From positions 248,001-312,000 of the forward strand of contig NZ_FNHS01000002.1 in the NCBI RefSeq assembly GCF_900103445.1: a stretch of DNA of 64,000 nt. The letters run 5' to 3'. The notes under the pieces are model-generated. The model was not told the DNA's origin and ran no database searches. It saw only the letters and a list, made by a program, of their open reading frames with translations. Positions 8,515 through 19,172 of this stretch are shown here, in pieces (positions within the stretch are counted from its first letter, which is position 1; the number at the start of each line of letters is the position of its first letter). The position numbers and the translations under genes are program-made. Origin of the DNA: Methylobacterium phyllostachyos (GTDB lineage Bacteria; Pseudomonadota; Alphaproteobacteria; Rhizobiales; Beijerinckiaceae).

Positions 8515-9228
8515 TTGGCGGCCGGCCTGAGACTCGAGAAGACTCACAAGCACCCCACCCTGAGGCTCGCGGGCGAGACCCTGGTGCTCGACCTGTGCGG
8601 CGGCCTCTGGCTGCCGGAGCACCGGACCCTGATCGTGTCCGATCTTCACCTGGAAAAGGGTTCGTCCTACGCGGTCCGGTCCGGCCAGTTCCTGCCGCCC
8701 TACGACACCCGCGAGACGCTGGCTTGCCTGCACGAGGCGGTGGTGCGGCACGACCCGGCCCGGGTGGTCGCGCTCGGCGATTCGTTTCACGATGCCCGGG
8801 GCCCGGAGCGCATGGAGCCCGGCGACCGCGCCATGGTGGCGGCACTGCAGGAGGGCCGGGATTGGGTCTGGATCGCCGGGAACCACGACGCGGCGGTGAC
8901 CGAAGGGATCGGCGGCCGCTACGCCGACGCGCTGACGCTCGGCGGACTCCTCCTGCGCCACGAGCCGAGCCCCGGGGAGGCGCCGGGTGAGATTGCCGGC
9001 CATCTCCATCCCTGCGGCAAGGTCGCGATGCGCGGCCGGGCGGTGCGCCGCCGCTGCTTCGTCACAGACGGGTCGCGCCTCGTGATGCCGGCCTTCGGCG
9101 CCTATGCGGGCGGCCTGAACGTGCGCGACAAGGCGATCGAAGGGCTGTTTCCGACGGGCTTCACCGCCCACCTCCTCGGAGACGGGCGGGTTTTCGCCAT
9201 CGGCCGGGCGCAGCTCGCCCGGGACTGA
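8515..9228 (+). CDS. pdeM: Ligase-associated DNA damage response endonuclease PdeM (metallophosphoesterase)
   Basis: A calcineurin-like phosphoesterase. Metal-ligand motifs occur in order: SDLHLEKG, ALGDSFHD, AGNHD and GHLHP, followed by a conserved C-terminal PAFGAYAGGLNV. This is the PdeM family, normally encoded beside the ligase-associated helicase, as here. I choose TTG at 8515 because GAGG (8503-8506) lies 8 nt upstream and the product (237 residues) begins about 20 residues before the conserved GETLVLD. A CTG at 8473 overlapping the helicase stop and a GTG at 8584 are alternatives. The coupling suggests the two proteins are made together. Confidence 0.87.
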   Translation: MAAGLRLEKTHKHPTLRLAGETLVLDLCGGLWLPEHRTLIVSDLHLEKGSSYAVRSGQFLPPYDTRETLACLHEAVVRHDPARVVALGDSFHDARGPERMEPGDRAMVAALQEGRDWVWIAGNHDAAVTEGIGGRYADALTLGGLLLRHEPSPGEAPGEIAGHLHPCGKVAMRGRAVRRRCFVTDGSRLVMPAFGAYAGGLNVRDKAIEGLFPTGFTAHLLGDGRVFAIGRAQLARD

Positions 9229-9336
9229 AGGCCGACACCCGCACTGCGGAAGCGTGGAGCGGTTCCCCGGCCCCCGCGGGCGGGTTTACGGATGACCGCT
9301 CCGCTGCTGAACGCCAACGGTTTTAGGACCAAGCGT

Positions 9337-9454
9337 GATTCCCCTCCCCCTTGTGGGGAGGGGCTAGGGGTGGGGGTGGTGCAGAAGGAGCCGCTGCACG
9401 CAATCCTGAAACACCCCCACCTCCAACGCCTCCCCACAAGGGGGAGGAGAGAAT
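9337..9454. repeat. Palindromic repeat element (family B, copy 2), intergenic
   Basis: It starts GATTCCCCTCCCCCTTGTGG and ends GGGGGAGGAGAGAATC, so its outer 4-5 bp form a terminal inverted repeat (GATTC/GAATC). It is the same family as the copy inside the helicase gene and lies in the 295-bp gap between pdeM (ends 9228) and the convergent chemoreceptor gene (ends 9524). A hairpin RNA would form on either strand. No open frame here looks coding. Confidence 0.8.
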
Positions 9455-9523
9455 CTCGCAGCCTGTAGAGTGCGGATATCCTCGGCAGGCCGGGAGTGGA
9501 GCTTCGCGCCTCGTTGCGCCGGA

Positions 9524-10984
9524 TCAGCCTGCCTTCATGAAGCGGCTGACGCTCTCCGATAGGCCCGAGGAATGGTCCGCCAGGCTCCCGGCGATGCCGC
9601 GGACCGCGACGGCGAACTGACCCGTCGCGGTCGCAGCCTGCGACACCCCGCCGATGCTGCCCGACATCTCCTGGGTCGAGACCGCCTGCTCCTCCACGGC
9701 GCTGGCCATGGCCAGCGTCAGCTTGGAGAGTTCGCCGACCGCCGCGGTGATCATCTCGATGGCGCCGACCGCCTCGCCGGTCGCGTTCTGGATGGCCGAG
9801 ACCTGCTGGGTGATCTCGCCGGTCGCCTTGGCGGTCTGCTCGGCCAGCGCCTTGACCTCGCTGGCAACCACCGCGAATCCGCGACCGGCCGTCCCCGCCC
9901 GGGCGGCCTCGATCGTGGCGTTCAGCGCGAGCAGATTCGTCTGATCGGCAATCGACTTGATCATCCCGACGACGGCATCGACCTTCCGGGCGTTCTCGGC
10001 CAGCTGGCGCATCGTTGCGTCGGTGGTTTCGGCTTGCGTGGCGATCTGCTGCGCCCGCTCGGAGACGCGCCCGACCTGGCCGGAGATCTCCTGGATCGCG
10101 TTGTTCATCTGCTCCGAACTCGCCGCGACCGAGGCCGCCTGGTCGCGCGCGGCATCGGCCGATTGGGTGAGCCCTTCGGCGGAGTGCTGCATTTCCTGGA
10201 TCGCCGATCCGACCGCGTCGACCACCCGCGTGACCTCGGAGGCCATCTGAACCTGCGCGGAGACCACGGCCCAGGTCAGCATCGGCCCGATGTAATTGCC
10301 CTTTTCGTCGTTGACGGCCGTGACCTGAAGGTCGAGCGTCTCGGGGCCGACCTTGATCTTGGTCCGGTGCGGAAGGCGGCTCGCATCGGCCAGCATCGAG
10401 CGCTGGTGGTGCGGGTTCTTGTGGAACACGTCGAACGAGTTGTTCATCATCTCGTCGACCTTGATCGGCAGATACTGCTCGAGCGGCCCGAGGGTTCTGC
10501 GCGATGTCGCGTTCAGGTAGTCGATCCGGAAGTTGTCCTTCGGATCCGCGGTCATCACCGCGACCGGCATGTTGTCGATCATCGACATCAGCCGACCGAT
10601 CTGCTTCTTCTTGGCCGAAATATCCGAGGCGAACTTGACCACCTTCACCGGGTTGCCCCGAGCATCAAGGATCGGATTATAGGTGGCTTCGAGCCAGACG
10701 GGGTTCTTGTCCTTGTCCAGCCGAAGGAATTCGCCGGTCACGAACTGGCCCTTCCGCAGCTTGGCCCAGAATTCCGCATAGCCGGCCGATTGGGCGTGCG
10801 CGTCTTCAATAAAGATGCGGTGATGTTTGCCGATCAACTCGGACTGGGAGTACTTGATCAGCTTCAGGAAGTTTTCGTTGGCGCTCAGGATGTCGCCGTC
10901 CAGCGAAAACTCGATGATCGCCAGCGATCGATCGAGTGCCTCGATCTTGGCTTGGGCTTCGCTGTATGTGGATCGCTTGAACAT
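9524..10984 (-). CDS. Soluble PAS-domain methyl-accepting chemotaxis protein
   Basis: A 486-residue cytoplasmic chemoreceptor with no membrane segment. Residues about 10-125 form a PAS domain ([18 protein letters not shown]...). Residues about 130-240 form a second PAS-like domain resembling a methyl-accepting sensor input. From about residue 245 an alpha-helical MA signalling domain follows, with the CheA/CheW-contacting hairpin tip [18 protein letters not shown]. It probably senses an internal redox or energy signal through a cofactor and reports to CheA. I prefer the ATG at 10984 ([11 protein letters not shown]), typical of the subfamily, to the one 18 bases upstream. The upstream 200 bases are AT-rich and probably hold its promoter. 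Confidence 0.92.
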   Translation of the reverse strand: MFKRSTYSEAQAKIEALDRSLAIIEFSLDGDILSANENFLKLIKYSQSELIGKHHRIFIEDAHAQSAGYAEFWAKLRKGQFVTGEFLRLDKDKNPVWLEATYNPILDARGNPVKVVKFASDISAKKKQIGRLMSMIDNMPVAVMTADPKDNFRIDYLNATSRRTLGPLEQYLPIKVDEMMNNSFDVFHKNPHHQRSMLADASRLPHRTKIKVGPETLDLQVTAVNDEKGNYIGPMLTWAVVSAQVQMASEVTRVVDAVGSAIQEMQHSAEGLTQSADAARDQAASVAASSEQMNNAIQEISGQVGRVSERAQQIATQAETTDATMRQLAENARKVDAVVGMIKSIADQTNLLALNATIEAARAGTAGRGFAVVASEVKALAEQTAKATGEITQQVSAIQNATGEAVGAIEMITAAVGELSKLTLAMASAVEEQAVSTQEMSGSIGGVSQAATATGQFAVAVRGIAGSLADHSSGLSESVSRFMKAG

Positions 10985-11190
10985 ATCCGAACCCGCTATC
11001 ACGTGCGGCGAAATAAGACATGAGTGCGTTAATCGTTCGCTAAAATGGTGATCGGGACCTGCAACCGTGAAATTTATGCGGTCGTTATACCGTTCTTATT
11101 GAAGGTGAATATTGCCAACTATCTTGTTATATGAGTAGTGATTTAAGTTTGAATATAAAGATACAGCGCGTGCGCTCGTATATCAAAGCC

Positions 11191-12177
11191 TCAAAACCAG
11201 CCGCGAATACGGAAATATACAATCGGTGCCAGCGCGCTCAGAACGATGAGGGCCAGCGCGTAGGGATAGCCGTAGGTCCAGTCGAGTTCCGGCATGTGCT
11301 TGAAGTTCATGCCGTACATGGAGGCGATCAGGGTCGGGGGCACGCCCACCACCGACACGACGGTCAGTACGCGGAAGACGTTGTTCTGCTCGATGTTGAT
11401 CAGGCCCAGCGCCGCATCGAGGAGGAACTGGACGTTTTCGGCCAGCCGCGTCTCGAACTCGTCGAGGGAATCGATGTCCCGGCGGATCGTGTCGAACCGT
11501 CCGTCTTCCGGAAGGCCGAGGGCGTCGCAGGCCGCCGCCACGAAGGGCACGATCCGTTCCAGGCCGAGCAGGCTCGCCCGGATCTTGCCCAGCACCTTAC
11601 CCCGGTTGCTGATCCCGCGCAGGATCCGACGCAGCGCGAGGTCGCGTCGCCGGGGCGGTGGGCTTTCCAGCCGGCGGCGTTCCACGCCCCGCACGTCGAA
11701 ATCGAAGATCCGGGTGGAGAGGGAATCGAGCTCGGACGCCATGTCTTCCAGCGCGTCCGCGAGGCTGTCCACCAGCTCCTCCAGGACGACGAGAAAGACC
11801 TCGCTCGGCGTTGTGCTGCCGTCGCCCTCCGCGATGCGCTTGGCGGAGGAATCGAAGGCACGCAGATCATGGAAGCGCACCGTGACGAGGTGGTCCTTGG
11901 TCAGCAGGAAGCCCAGCGGCTTCAGCTGCGAGGCGCTGCGCTCGAAGGTGATCATCGGCGTGGACAGCGACAGGCCGCCCTTCACCCGCCGCAGACGGCT
12001 CGACGTCTCGACTTCCGACAGCGCCTCCCGGGACGGCACGCGCAGGCCGGTCGCGGCCTCGACTGCCGCCGCCTCCTCGGAGGTTGGATCGTTGAGGTCG
12101 ATCCAGACGGCGTTGTGCGCGATCAGACGTGCGGTCTCGGACGCCACCGGGCCCTCGGGGCCGTGCAGGCTCAGCAT
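11191..12177 (-). CDS. corA: CorA-family divalent cation transporter (zinc/magnesium)
   Basis: A 328-residue CorA-type channel subunit: a large cytoplasmic N-terminal domain (about 1-265), a long stalk helix, then two C-terminal membrane segments. The selectivity motif YGMNF follows the first (VVSVVGVPPTLIASMYGMNF). The second membrane helix ends at the C-terminus with basic residues, as expected. CorA proteins form pentamers that import Mg2+ (or, for ZntB relatives, move Zn2+); sequence alone does not decide between them. It is transcribed away from groES, leaving a 208-bp divergent control region. Confidence 0.9.
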   Translation of the reverse strand: MLSLHGPEGPVASETARLIAHNAVWIDLNDPTSEEAAAVEAATGLRVPSREALSEVETSSRLRRVKGGLSLSTPMITFERSASQLKPLGFLLTKDHLVTVRFHDLRAFDSSAKRIAEGDGSTTPSEVFLVVLEELVDSLADALEDMASELDSLSTRIFDFDVRGVERRRLESPPPRRRDLALRRILRGISNRGKVLGKIRASLLGLERIVPFVAAACDALGLPEDGRFDTIRRDIDSLDEFETRLAENVQFLLDAALGLINIEQNNVFRVLTVVSVVGVPPTLIASMYGMNFKHMPELDWTYGYPYALALIVLSALAPIVYFRIRGWF

Positions 12178-12249
12178 CGCGGCGCGTCATCCATGGAAGA
12201 AGAGGGCAGGCAGGGGGCAAGATCGTCGTCACGCAGTGGTGCGACAGCC

Positions 12250-12278
12250 TTGACACGGAACGGCCCCGCGCCTATCTC
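12250..12278 (+). promoter_or_regulatory. Putative sigma-70-like promoter of groES-groEL
   Basis: TTGACA at 12250-12255 and TATCTC at 12273-12278 are separated by 17 bp, placing transcription initiation about 10 bp before the CIRCE operator. The CTTGACA/CTATCTC form is also compatible with an alphaproteobacterial heat-shock sigma (RpoH) promoter. Confidence 0.6.
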
Positions 12279-12288
12279 GCGGCCGTCT

Positions 12289-12315
12289 TTGGCACTCGCC
12301 GAGACAGAGTGCTAA
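12289..12315 (+). promoter_or_regulatory. CIRCE operator (HrcA binding site)
   Basis: TTGGCACTC, nine bases, GAGTGCTAA: one mismatch from the consensus TTAGCACTC-N9-GAGTGCTAA, with perfect spacing. It lies 70 bp before the groES start and just after the promoter, the standard place for HrcA repression relieved by heat shock. Confidence 0.93.
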
Positions 12316-12385
12316 CAGTCGAGTTCGCGGCGGTCCCGCCGGCCGCATCAACGCCAACTCCAGACCTGAAGCAAGAGGGCAGCTC

Positions 12386-12676
12386 ATGAAGTTCCGTCCG
12401 CTGCACGACCGCGTGGTCGTCCGTCGCATCGAGAGCGAGGAGAAGACCAAGGGCGGCATCATCATTCCGGACACCGCCAAGGAGAAGCCGCAGGAGGGCG
12501 AGATCGTCGCCGTCGGTCCCGGCGCCCGCGACGAGCAGGGCCGCGTCAACGCGCTCGACGTCAAGGCCGGCGACCGCGTCCTGTTCGGCAAGTGGTCCGG
12601 CACCGAGGTCAAGATCGACGGTCAGGACCTCCTGATCATGAAGGAATCCGACATCATGGGCGTCGTCGCCCTCTGA
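12386..12676 (+). CDS. groS: Co-chaperonin GroES
   Basis: A 96-residue GroES subunit, which forms the heptameric lid of the GroEL folding chamber. It starts [21 protein letters not shown], contains the mobile-loop region [18 protein letters not shown] and ends DIMGVVAL, all canonical. An AGAGGGCAG ribosome site precedes the ATG. It is the first gene of the CIRCE-controlled operon; groEL follows 72 bp later. Confidence 0.98.
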   Translation: MKFRPLHDRVVVRRIESEEKTKGGIIIPDTAKEKPQEGEIVAVGPGARDEQGRVNALDVKAGDRVLFGKWSGTEVKIDGQDLLIMKESDIMGVVAL

Positions 12677-12712
12677 TCGGCTCACCCCTTCCCGCCCTTT
12701 GAGGTCATCTGA

Positions 12713-14392
<1,680 letters not shown>

Positions 14393-14421
14393 GTCCAAGC
14401 CTTCCGCTGAGACGAAGGGAG

Positions 14422-14449
14422 GGGGTCGCCGAGAGGCGGCCCCTTTTTT
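14422..14449 (+). terminator. Rho-independent terminator of groESL
   Basis: GGGGTCGCC, loop GAGA, GGCGGCCCC (9-bp stem with one G-T pair), followed directly by six T. Confidence 0.93.
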
Positions 14450-15313
14450 GTTTCGAAGAAAACTTCGCGGCGGCTTAAGTAGATTTAAGTTATCTGATTG
14501 CAAAAATGGGGAAGGCGGATCGTTAACTAGTTACGGGATTGCAAGATAAAATAATTTGCGATCGCCTTGTCAGACTAAAACAGGTCGTGAGATCAAAAGT
14601 TAAAACCTGACTATGAACTTAGGCTAACCGCGCTCTTCGGATGGCCCTCGTTACGTCGAAGGGGGACACGGCGACTGGGATGTCCAACGGAATTTCAAAA
14701 GAAGGTCTCGATCACGCTGTTGATCGCTGCCGCAGGATCAGCGCAGGCGCCGGCAGCCAAGACGACACCCGCAAACGCCAACGTCCTGGACCGGTTGGCG
14801 CCTTTCCTGTCCCTGAACGGCACCGCGATCGGTCAGCAGACCGGGCAGCTTAACTTGTCGCCGGCGATCGCGATCAATAACGGATCAGATTACGCAAGGC
14901 AGCAACTTGCAGTCAGCGATAGGACGGAGGAAGCCATCCTCCGGTAGCACCCGGCGGGGCTGATGAAAGGCCCCCGCGCCGCCCACCTTCGGGCTCACCC
15001 CGAGCGATTTCCGGACCTGCCCATTGCGCGGCGGACGACGGCTGAACGGCACAGGGCTGTGCGGGTTCCAGCGGTGCGTGCACCTCGCCCGGGACCGTTA
15101 GACAGCCCCTAGCAGGTTGGGAACTGTCGGTGACTCGGCGACGGGAAACAGGCCGCCGGGCGCGGGCCATGCCTGCCCGATGCCGCGGATGTCATTTTTG
15201 GGCCCTGCCCCCGGCGTCGCAGGCGCGGAGGCGATGATGGGGATCCGGTCCCTATCCGGCATTGAATGCCGATTGCGCTCAGCCAACCGCGCTCGTGGGC
15301 GCAGCGGCCGAAC
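14450..15313. other. Gene-poor region, AT-rich at its left end
   Basis: Between the groESL and fae terminators. About 14455-14640 is markedly AT-richer than anything else in the window (for example GCAAGATAAAATAATTTGCG) and may hold promoters. A small exported-protein-like frame follows (14720-14947, listed separately). From 14948 to 15313 I see no convincing gene, RNA or repeat. Confidence 0.6.
14720..14947 (+). CDS. Putative small exported protein, start uncertain (possibly degraded)
   Basis: From TTG 14720 the frame gives 75 residues. Reading the same frame upstream gives KKVSITLLIAAAGSAQA, which looks exactly like a Sec signal peptide with cleavage after AQA, then an Asn/Gln-rich mature part (ANANVLDRLAPFLSLNG, QLNLSPAIAINNG, ending TEEAILR). 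No ATG, GTG or TTG precedes the signal peptide in frame; the nearest ATG (14680) is in another frame. Either the start is a CTG (14675) or a frameshift has broken the gene. I do not recognise the family. Confidence 0.35.
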   Translation: MIAAAGSAQAPAAKTTPANANVLDRLAPFLSLNGTAIGQQTGQLNLSPAIAINNGSDYARQQLAVSDRTEEAILR

Positions 15314-15342
15314 GAAAAACGGGACGGCTCGCGCCGTCCCGT
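15314..15342 (-). terminator. Rho-independent terminator of fae
   Basis: On the minus strand: ACGGGACGGC, loop GCGA, GCCGTCCCGT (10-bp stem), then TTTT. It lies about 100 bp after the fae stop. Confidence 0.88.
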
Positions 15343-15440
15343 CCGGGGCCTACCTATCGGCCGAGAAAGATCGAAGCCAGTCGCTGGAGCAGGCCCCGCG
15401 GTGCGGGCGGAGGCGCGCTCTGCCCAGGACCGTCCCCGAT

Positions 15441-15953
15441 CTAAGCGTTGGCGGCGAAGGGGTGCTGCGCCGAGTTGCGCTGCTCGGTGACCGTCGAAGC
15501 CTTCGGCTCACCGTTAACGGCGCGCTGGATCGACAGCTTGGTCGCCTCGTAGTTGTACTTCTGGATCTTGGCGTCGTCGGCCGCCTCCCAGTGGATGAAC
15601 ACGCCGACCAGGATGAACAGGTCGTCGGCCTCGTCCGCCGGGATGATGCCCTCGGCCACCGCGTCCTGCACGGCCTTGGCAACACCGTGCTGGGCCGGGC
15701 CGAACATCTGGACGGCCTGACGGGCGTCGTTGATGGTGACCTTGTTGAACATCAGGGTGTTCGGCTTGCACGGCAGGTTCGGCGCGATGACCGCGAGCAG
15801 GCTGGTGAAGCCGTGCTTGTTGTTCACGAGGCCGTTGCAGAACGCCGTCTCGGCGGGCGAGCCGCGCGGTCCGATGATGAGATCGATGTGGGCGACCTCG
15901 TTGCCGTCGCCGACGAGGGCCTCGCCGACCTGAACCTTGGTGATCTTCGCCAT
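15441..15953 (-). CDS. fae: Formaldehyde-activating enzyme Fae
   Basis: Condenses formaldehyde with dephospho-tetrahydromethanopterin to methylene-H4MPT in the cytoplasm, the entry step of the formaldehyde oxidation pathway. The 170-residue sequence ([20 protein letters not shown]..., ending HPFAANA) is nearly identical to my memory of Fae from M. extorquens. The conserved His of [11 protein letters not shown] (residue 22) and the [13 protein letters not shown] core are present. A GGGAGAG ribosome site lies 7 nt before the ATG at 15953. The gene is followed by its own terminator and is separated from the CitG-like gene by 243 bp, so it probably has its own promoter, fitting its very high abundance in methylotrophs. 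Confidence 0.98.
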   Translation of the reverse strand: MAKITKVQVGEALVGDGNEVAHIDLIIGPRGSPAETAFCNGLVNNKHGFTSLLAVIAPNLPCKPNTLMFNKVTINDARQAVQMFGPAQHGVAKAVQDAVAEGIIPADEADDLFILVGVFIHWEAADDAKIQKYNYEATKLSIQRAVNGEPKASTVTEQRNSAQHPFAANA

Positions 15954-16196
15954 TCGGTGTCTCTCCCTGGATTCCGAACTAGAGCCGCAGCACCGGGCAT
16001 ACATAGGCCGCGGCCGGGAAGCCATCCTTGTTATCGGCGCCCGACCACCGGCCGAGCCGGATGGGTCGAGCCGGTTGGGCCGGACAGCGCGGCGGACCCT
16101 ACAGCGGGGCCCTGCGGCTCACAACCCGCGCAACGCCCTGCCGCGAAGGAATTTCTCACCCTTCGGGCCGGGAACCTTCGGAACCGGGGTGCGTGT

Positions 16197-17030
16197 TCAG
16201 GCGAGCGCGGCGCCCGCCTCCGTCAGGGCCTCCCAGAACAGGGTCGCGACCGTGAAATCCGCGCTCGTGCCCGGGTTGAGGCCCCGTGCCTTCAGCGACG
16301 CGTCGAGGGCGAGGAGCCGCTCGACCGGCCTGTCGGCCAGATCGAGATCCTGCAGGGCTGCTGCAACTTCACGTCGAAGATCCTCGGCGATATCCGCACC
16401 CATCTTCCGGGCGACATGGCTGTCCGGAACCGATCGGAGATAGGCGAGGTGGATCGCGGTCGTGCACCAAGTCGGATCAAGCCCCTGCGCCCTGGCGTCC
16501 ATAAGGGCTGGAAGACCGATCGCCGTGATGTCGGTGAAACCGGTCCCGTAGGCGCGGGCGATGCGATCCCGGTCGGCGGCCTCCGCCATCGCGTCACGGA
16601 GGGAAGCCGGGGCGTCTGCGGTGACGTCGTGCCGGTCGGCATGGCCGAGGCCGCCGGGATTGGCGAGGCGGATCGCTGCGAAGACCGCTGTCGAGTCCGC
16701 CGGGTCGAGGTGGTCGAGCACCGTCGCGACGGTCACGCCGCGCTCGGCGGCGGCGGCGAGCGGCGCGCAGAGCAGCAGGATACCGAGGTTGGTGTTCTGG
16801 CCGACCGCCGCCAGGGTCGCTGCGACGCCGTCGCGGATCCGCGTGCCGATTCCGACCCCGGCCCGCGCCAAAGCCGGGGCCGAGACGTCGGCGCTGGTGC
16901 GGAAATCCGCCACCACCATGCGGTGGCCGGCCGCATAAGCGTGGACATTGCCGGGCTTGAGGGCATCGAGTTCCGCGAGGCAGGCGGCCCGGTAGAGCGT
17001 GCCGATCTGCGCCGGCTCGAGCCCGCTCAT
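16197..17030 (-). CDS. CitG/MdcB-like protein of the H4MPT cluster (orf5 type)
   Basis: A 277-residue protein of the triphosphoribosyl-dephospho-CoA synthase (CitG/MdcB) family. Family motifs are visible: LDALKPGNVHAYAAGHRM near the N-terminus and GQNTNLGILLLCAPL in the centre. No citrate lyase or malonate decarboxylase genes occur nearby. It sits with mch, mtdB and two ATP-grasp genes exactly as 'orf5' does in M. extorquens, where these ORFs are linked to making dephospho-H4MPT or methylofuran. The CitG relationship suggests a nucleophile attack on ATP ribose or a (phospho)ribosyl transfer, fitting the ribosyl side chain of H4MPT; this is inference. Eight bases separate it from the ATP-grasp gene upstream, so they share an operon. 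Confidence 0.8.
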   Translation of the reverse strand: MSGLEPAQIGTLYRAACLAELDALKPGNVHAYAAGHRMVVADFRTSADVSAPALARAGVGIGTRIRDGVAATLAAVGQNTNLGILLLCAPLAAAAERGVTVATVLDHLDPADSTAVFAAIRLANPGGLGHADRHDVTADAPASLRDAMAEAADRDRIARAYGTGFTDITAIGLPALMDARAQGLDPTWCTTAIHLAYLRSVPDSHVARKMGADIAEDLRREVAAALQDLDLADRPVERLLALDASLKARGLNPGTSADFTVATLFWEALTEAGAALA

Positions 17031-17038
17031 GCCACGCC

Positions 17039-17947
17039 TCACGCCACCACCAGCCGCGGCCGGCTCGCCCCTCGGGCCGCGCCGAGGAAACCGCGGACCA
17101 CGGCGGCGGCGATGTCTGTCTCGCACACGGTCTGGAGGCCGGACCAGGCCGGCATGGAATTGACTTCGAGGATCGAGAAGCCGCCCTCCCCGTCCTCGAC
17201 CAGGTCGACCCCGGAATAATCGACGCCGACCGCGGCGGCGGCGGCTTCGGCGAGATCGGCGGCACCGCGCGGCATCGCCCAGGGGAGCGGCCGGCCGCCC
17301 CGGTGGACATTGGTGATCCAGCCGTCGCCCTCGCGGATCATGCCGGCGATCGCTCGGCCGTCGCAGACGAACACCCGGTAGTCGCGCCACAACCCGTCCT
17401 GGCGCGGCATGTAGCGCTGGAGGTAGTAGACCCGCGCCACCGCCTCCTCGTCGGGGAGATCCTCCGGCCGCTCGATCAGGAGGAGCCCTTCGCCCTGGGA
17501 GCCGAACAGCGGCTTCAGCACGAGGGGGGCACCGGGCCGCGCCTCGACCGCCACCAGGGCGGCGGCGGCCTCCCGTTTCGAAAAGACCCAGGTTGCCGGC
17601 GTCGGCAGCCCGGCCCGGGCGATGAGCAGCGAGGTCGCCGCCTTGTCGACCGACCGCTCGATGGCGGTCGGCGCGTTCCAGACGGTGACGCCCGCCGCCA
17701 CCAGGGCGTGCAGCACGCCTAGCCGCATCGTGGTGGCTTCGAAGGTGCCGCCCGCGATGGTCCGCATCAGCACGCCGTCCGGCAGGGTGCCCGGAAAACC
17801 CGGTACCCGCAGGGGCTCGCCGCCGCCGGTCACCACGGCAACGTCGGCCAGGGAGAACAGCACCGGCTCGACGCCCTGCGCCCGAAGGGCCGTCAGCAGC
17901 CGGTTCTTGTGCCAGGTGCCGTTATCGGCCGCGAGCCCGATGCGCAT
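17039..17947 (-). CDS. ATP-grasp, RimK-like ligase of the H4MPT cluster (orf7 type)
   Basis: A 302-residue ATP-grasp ligase. The nucleotide-binding loop VLKPLFGSQGEGLLLI and the metal-binding FSILEVNSMPAWSGLQ (E-x-N) are intact, as in RimK-type amino-acid ligases that add glutamate to an acceptor. Dephospho-H4MPT synthesis, or the polyglutamate tail of methylofuran, would need such a ligase; which one it serves is not decided by sequence. I start at ATG 17947 (MRIGLAADNGTWHKNRL) because AGGA lies 8 nt upstream; a GTG 18 bases earlier has no ribosome site. It precedes the CitG-like gene by 8 bp and follows mch after a 250-bp gap containing a nested hairpin. Confidence 0.82.
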   Translation of the reverse strand: MRIGLAADNGTWHKNRLLTALRAQGVEPVLFSLADVAVVTGGGEPLRVPGFPGTLPDGVLMRTIAGGTFEATTMRLGVLHALVAAGVTVWNAPTAIERSVDKAATSLLIARAGLPTPATWVFSKREAAAALVAVEARPGAPLVLKPLFGSQGEGLLLIERPEDLPDEEAVARVYYLQRYMPRQDGLWRDYRVFVCDGRAIAGMIREGDGWITNVHRGGRPLPWAMPRGAADLAEAAAAAVGVDYSGVDLVEDGEGGFSILEVNSMPAWSGLQTVCETDIAAAVVRGFLGAARGASRPRLVVA

Positions 17948-18000
17948 GGGGGTCCTGATCGTCACGGAGGTGCTGATCCGCGGGTTTGGGCATGATGGAA

Positions 18001-18051
18001 CGCGACAGGTCAGGCCGCCTTCGGAGCGGCCGCGATGGTTATCCTGTCGCG
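18001..18051. repeat. Nested inverted repeat between mch and the orf7-type gene
   Basis: Outer arms CGCGACAGG (18001-18009) and CCTGTCGCG (18043-18051) enclose an inner hairpin GGCCGC-N7-GCGGCC (18013-18031). No T-run follows on either strand. It may act as an RNA-processing, stabilising or weak termination structure downstream of mch. Confidence 0.5.
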
Positions 18052-18197
18052 GACTGCAACGTGCGCGCCGAAACGCGACCGGCTCCCGCTCCCGCGCGGA
18101 AGAGTGAGCCGGCGCACGATCCTGCGGCGGTGTTCACGAGCAAGTTGCGCGAAATCGCGCGCGCCCGCAAACGCTGGCGTGTGGATGGGTGGCCGCC

Positions 18198-19172
18198 TCA
18201 GGCGAAGGACGCATCCACCAGCGTCGGCTCCAGGCGCCCGCCGCGATAGGTCGCGCCGGAGCGCACCGAGGTGACGATCGCCTCCGCTGGCGAGAACAGG
18301 GCGCCGTCGATCTTGTAGAAGTCGCCGTTCACCCGGGCGAAGATATCGGCGAAAGGCGCCCCATGGTCGCTCGACGTGGTGGAGGGCAGCTGCTCGGCGA
18401 GCTGCTTGGCGTCGGCATCGTCGGCATCCACGAAGAGCTGGACCCGCCCGCCATAGATGATCGCGTCGTTGGTGCGACCCATGGCCTTGATGAAGTCCGG
18501 ATGCGGCGGCGACAGCGGCGCCGAGCCGATCCCGTCCACGACGGCGTGCAGATCGAAGCCGACCGTGTGGGCCTTGTGGAGGGCGACCTCGAGCACGCGG
18601 GCCACGACCTGGGTGGAGCCGGCGAGGCTCTGGGTCGGGGCGAAGATGAAGGTCAGATCCTCAGGCCTCACGCCGGAGGCCTCGGAAACCTTGGCGACGA
18701 CGCTGTCGGGCGGGCCCCCCGCCGCCTCCAGCACGAGGGCGGTCCTGGTGGCGGAATCGCGGAAGCCCAGCTCCTGGTACAGATCCTCGACGGCCGCCAC
18801 CGCGCGGCCCGGGCCCGAGCCGAGGGCGAAGAAGCCGGAATCGCCGGTCTCGTCCGCGAGGCTCCAGCCGGCGTACTGGCTGCCCAGGCAGGCGAGCACC
18901 GGGTCGGCGGAATGCACGATCACCGAGTACGGCCAGGACGCGATCGGCCCGCTCGGCGCGATGGTGACGGTGCCCAGGCCTCCGAGGCAGATCTCGGCAA
19001 TCCGCCGCCCGGCCTCGATCGAGCCCCGCGCCTGCGCGCCGGCATCGACCATGCGGGCGCCGCCGGCGGCCTGCGACACGGAGAGCCGCAGCGTCGCGGC
19101 GTCGGCCACAAGCCGCTCGACCAGGGGGCCTGAAAGTGCGTTGATGCTGGGATAGGACTGGCTGGCACTCAT
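18198..19172 (-). CDS. mch: Methenyl-H4MPT cyclohydrolase
   Basis: Hydrolyses methenyl-H4MPT to formyl-H4MPT in the formaldehyde oxidation pathway. The 324-residue product has the usual length. Family segments are visible: [15 protein letters not shown] at the start, [20 protein letters not shown], the substrate-site region [27 protein letters not shown], and [16 protein letters not shown] at the end. Its ATG at 19172 overlaps the TGA of the upstream ATP-grasp gene by four bases (ATGA), so the two are translationally coupled. Confidence 0.97.
   Translation of the reverse strand: MSASQSYPSINALSGPLVERLVADAATLRLSVSQAAGGARMVDAGAQARGSIEAGRRIAEICLGGLGTVTIAPSGPIASWPYSVIVHSADPVLACLGSQYAGWSLADETGDSGFFALGSGPGRAVAAVEDLYQELGFRDSATRTALVLEAAGGPPDSVVAKVSEASGVRPEDLTFIFAPTQSLAGSTQVVARVLEVALHKAHTVGFDLHAVVDGIGSAPLSPPHPDFIKAMGRTNDAIIYGGRVQLFVDADDADAKQLAEQLPSTTSSDHGAPFADIFARVNGDFYKIDGALFSPAEAIVTSVRSGATYRGGRLEPTLVDASFA

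Noticed and set aside
11003..11190. A possible small RNA or gene in the AT-rich gap upstream of the chemoreceptor
   Set aside because: No terminator, conserved fold or coding frame visible; most simply a promoter region.
15117..17219. A 700-codon plus-strand frame over fae and the CitG-like gene
   Set aside because: Runs antisense to both recognised genes and has no motif of its own.
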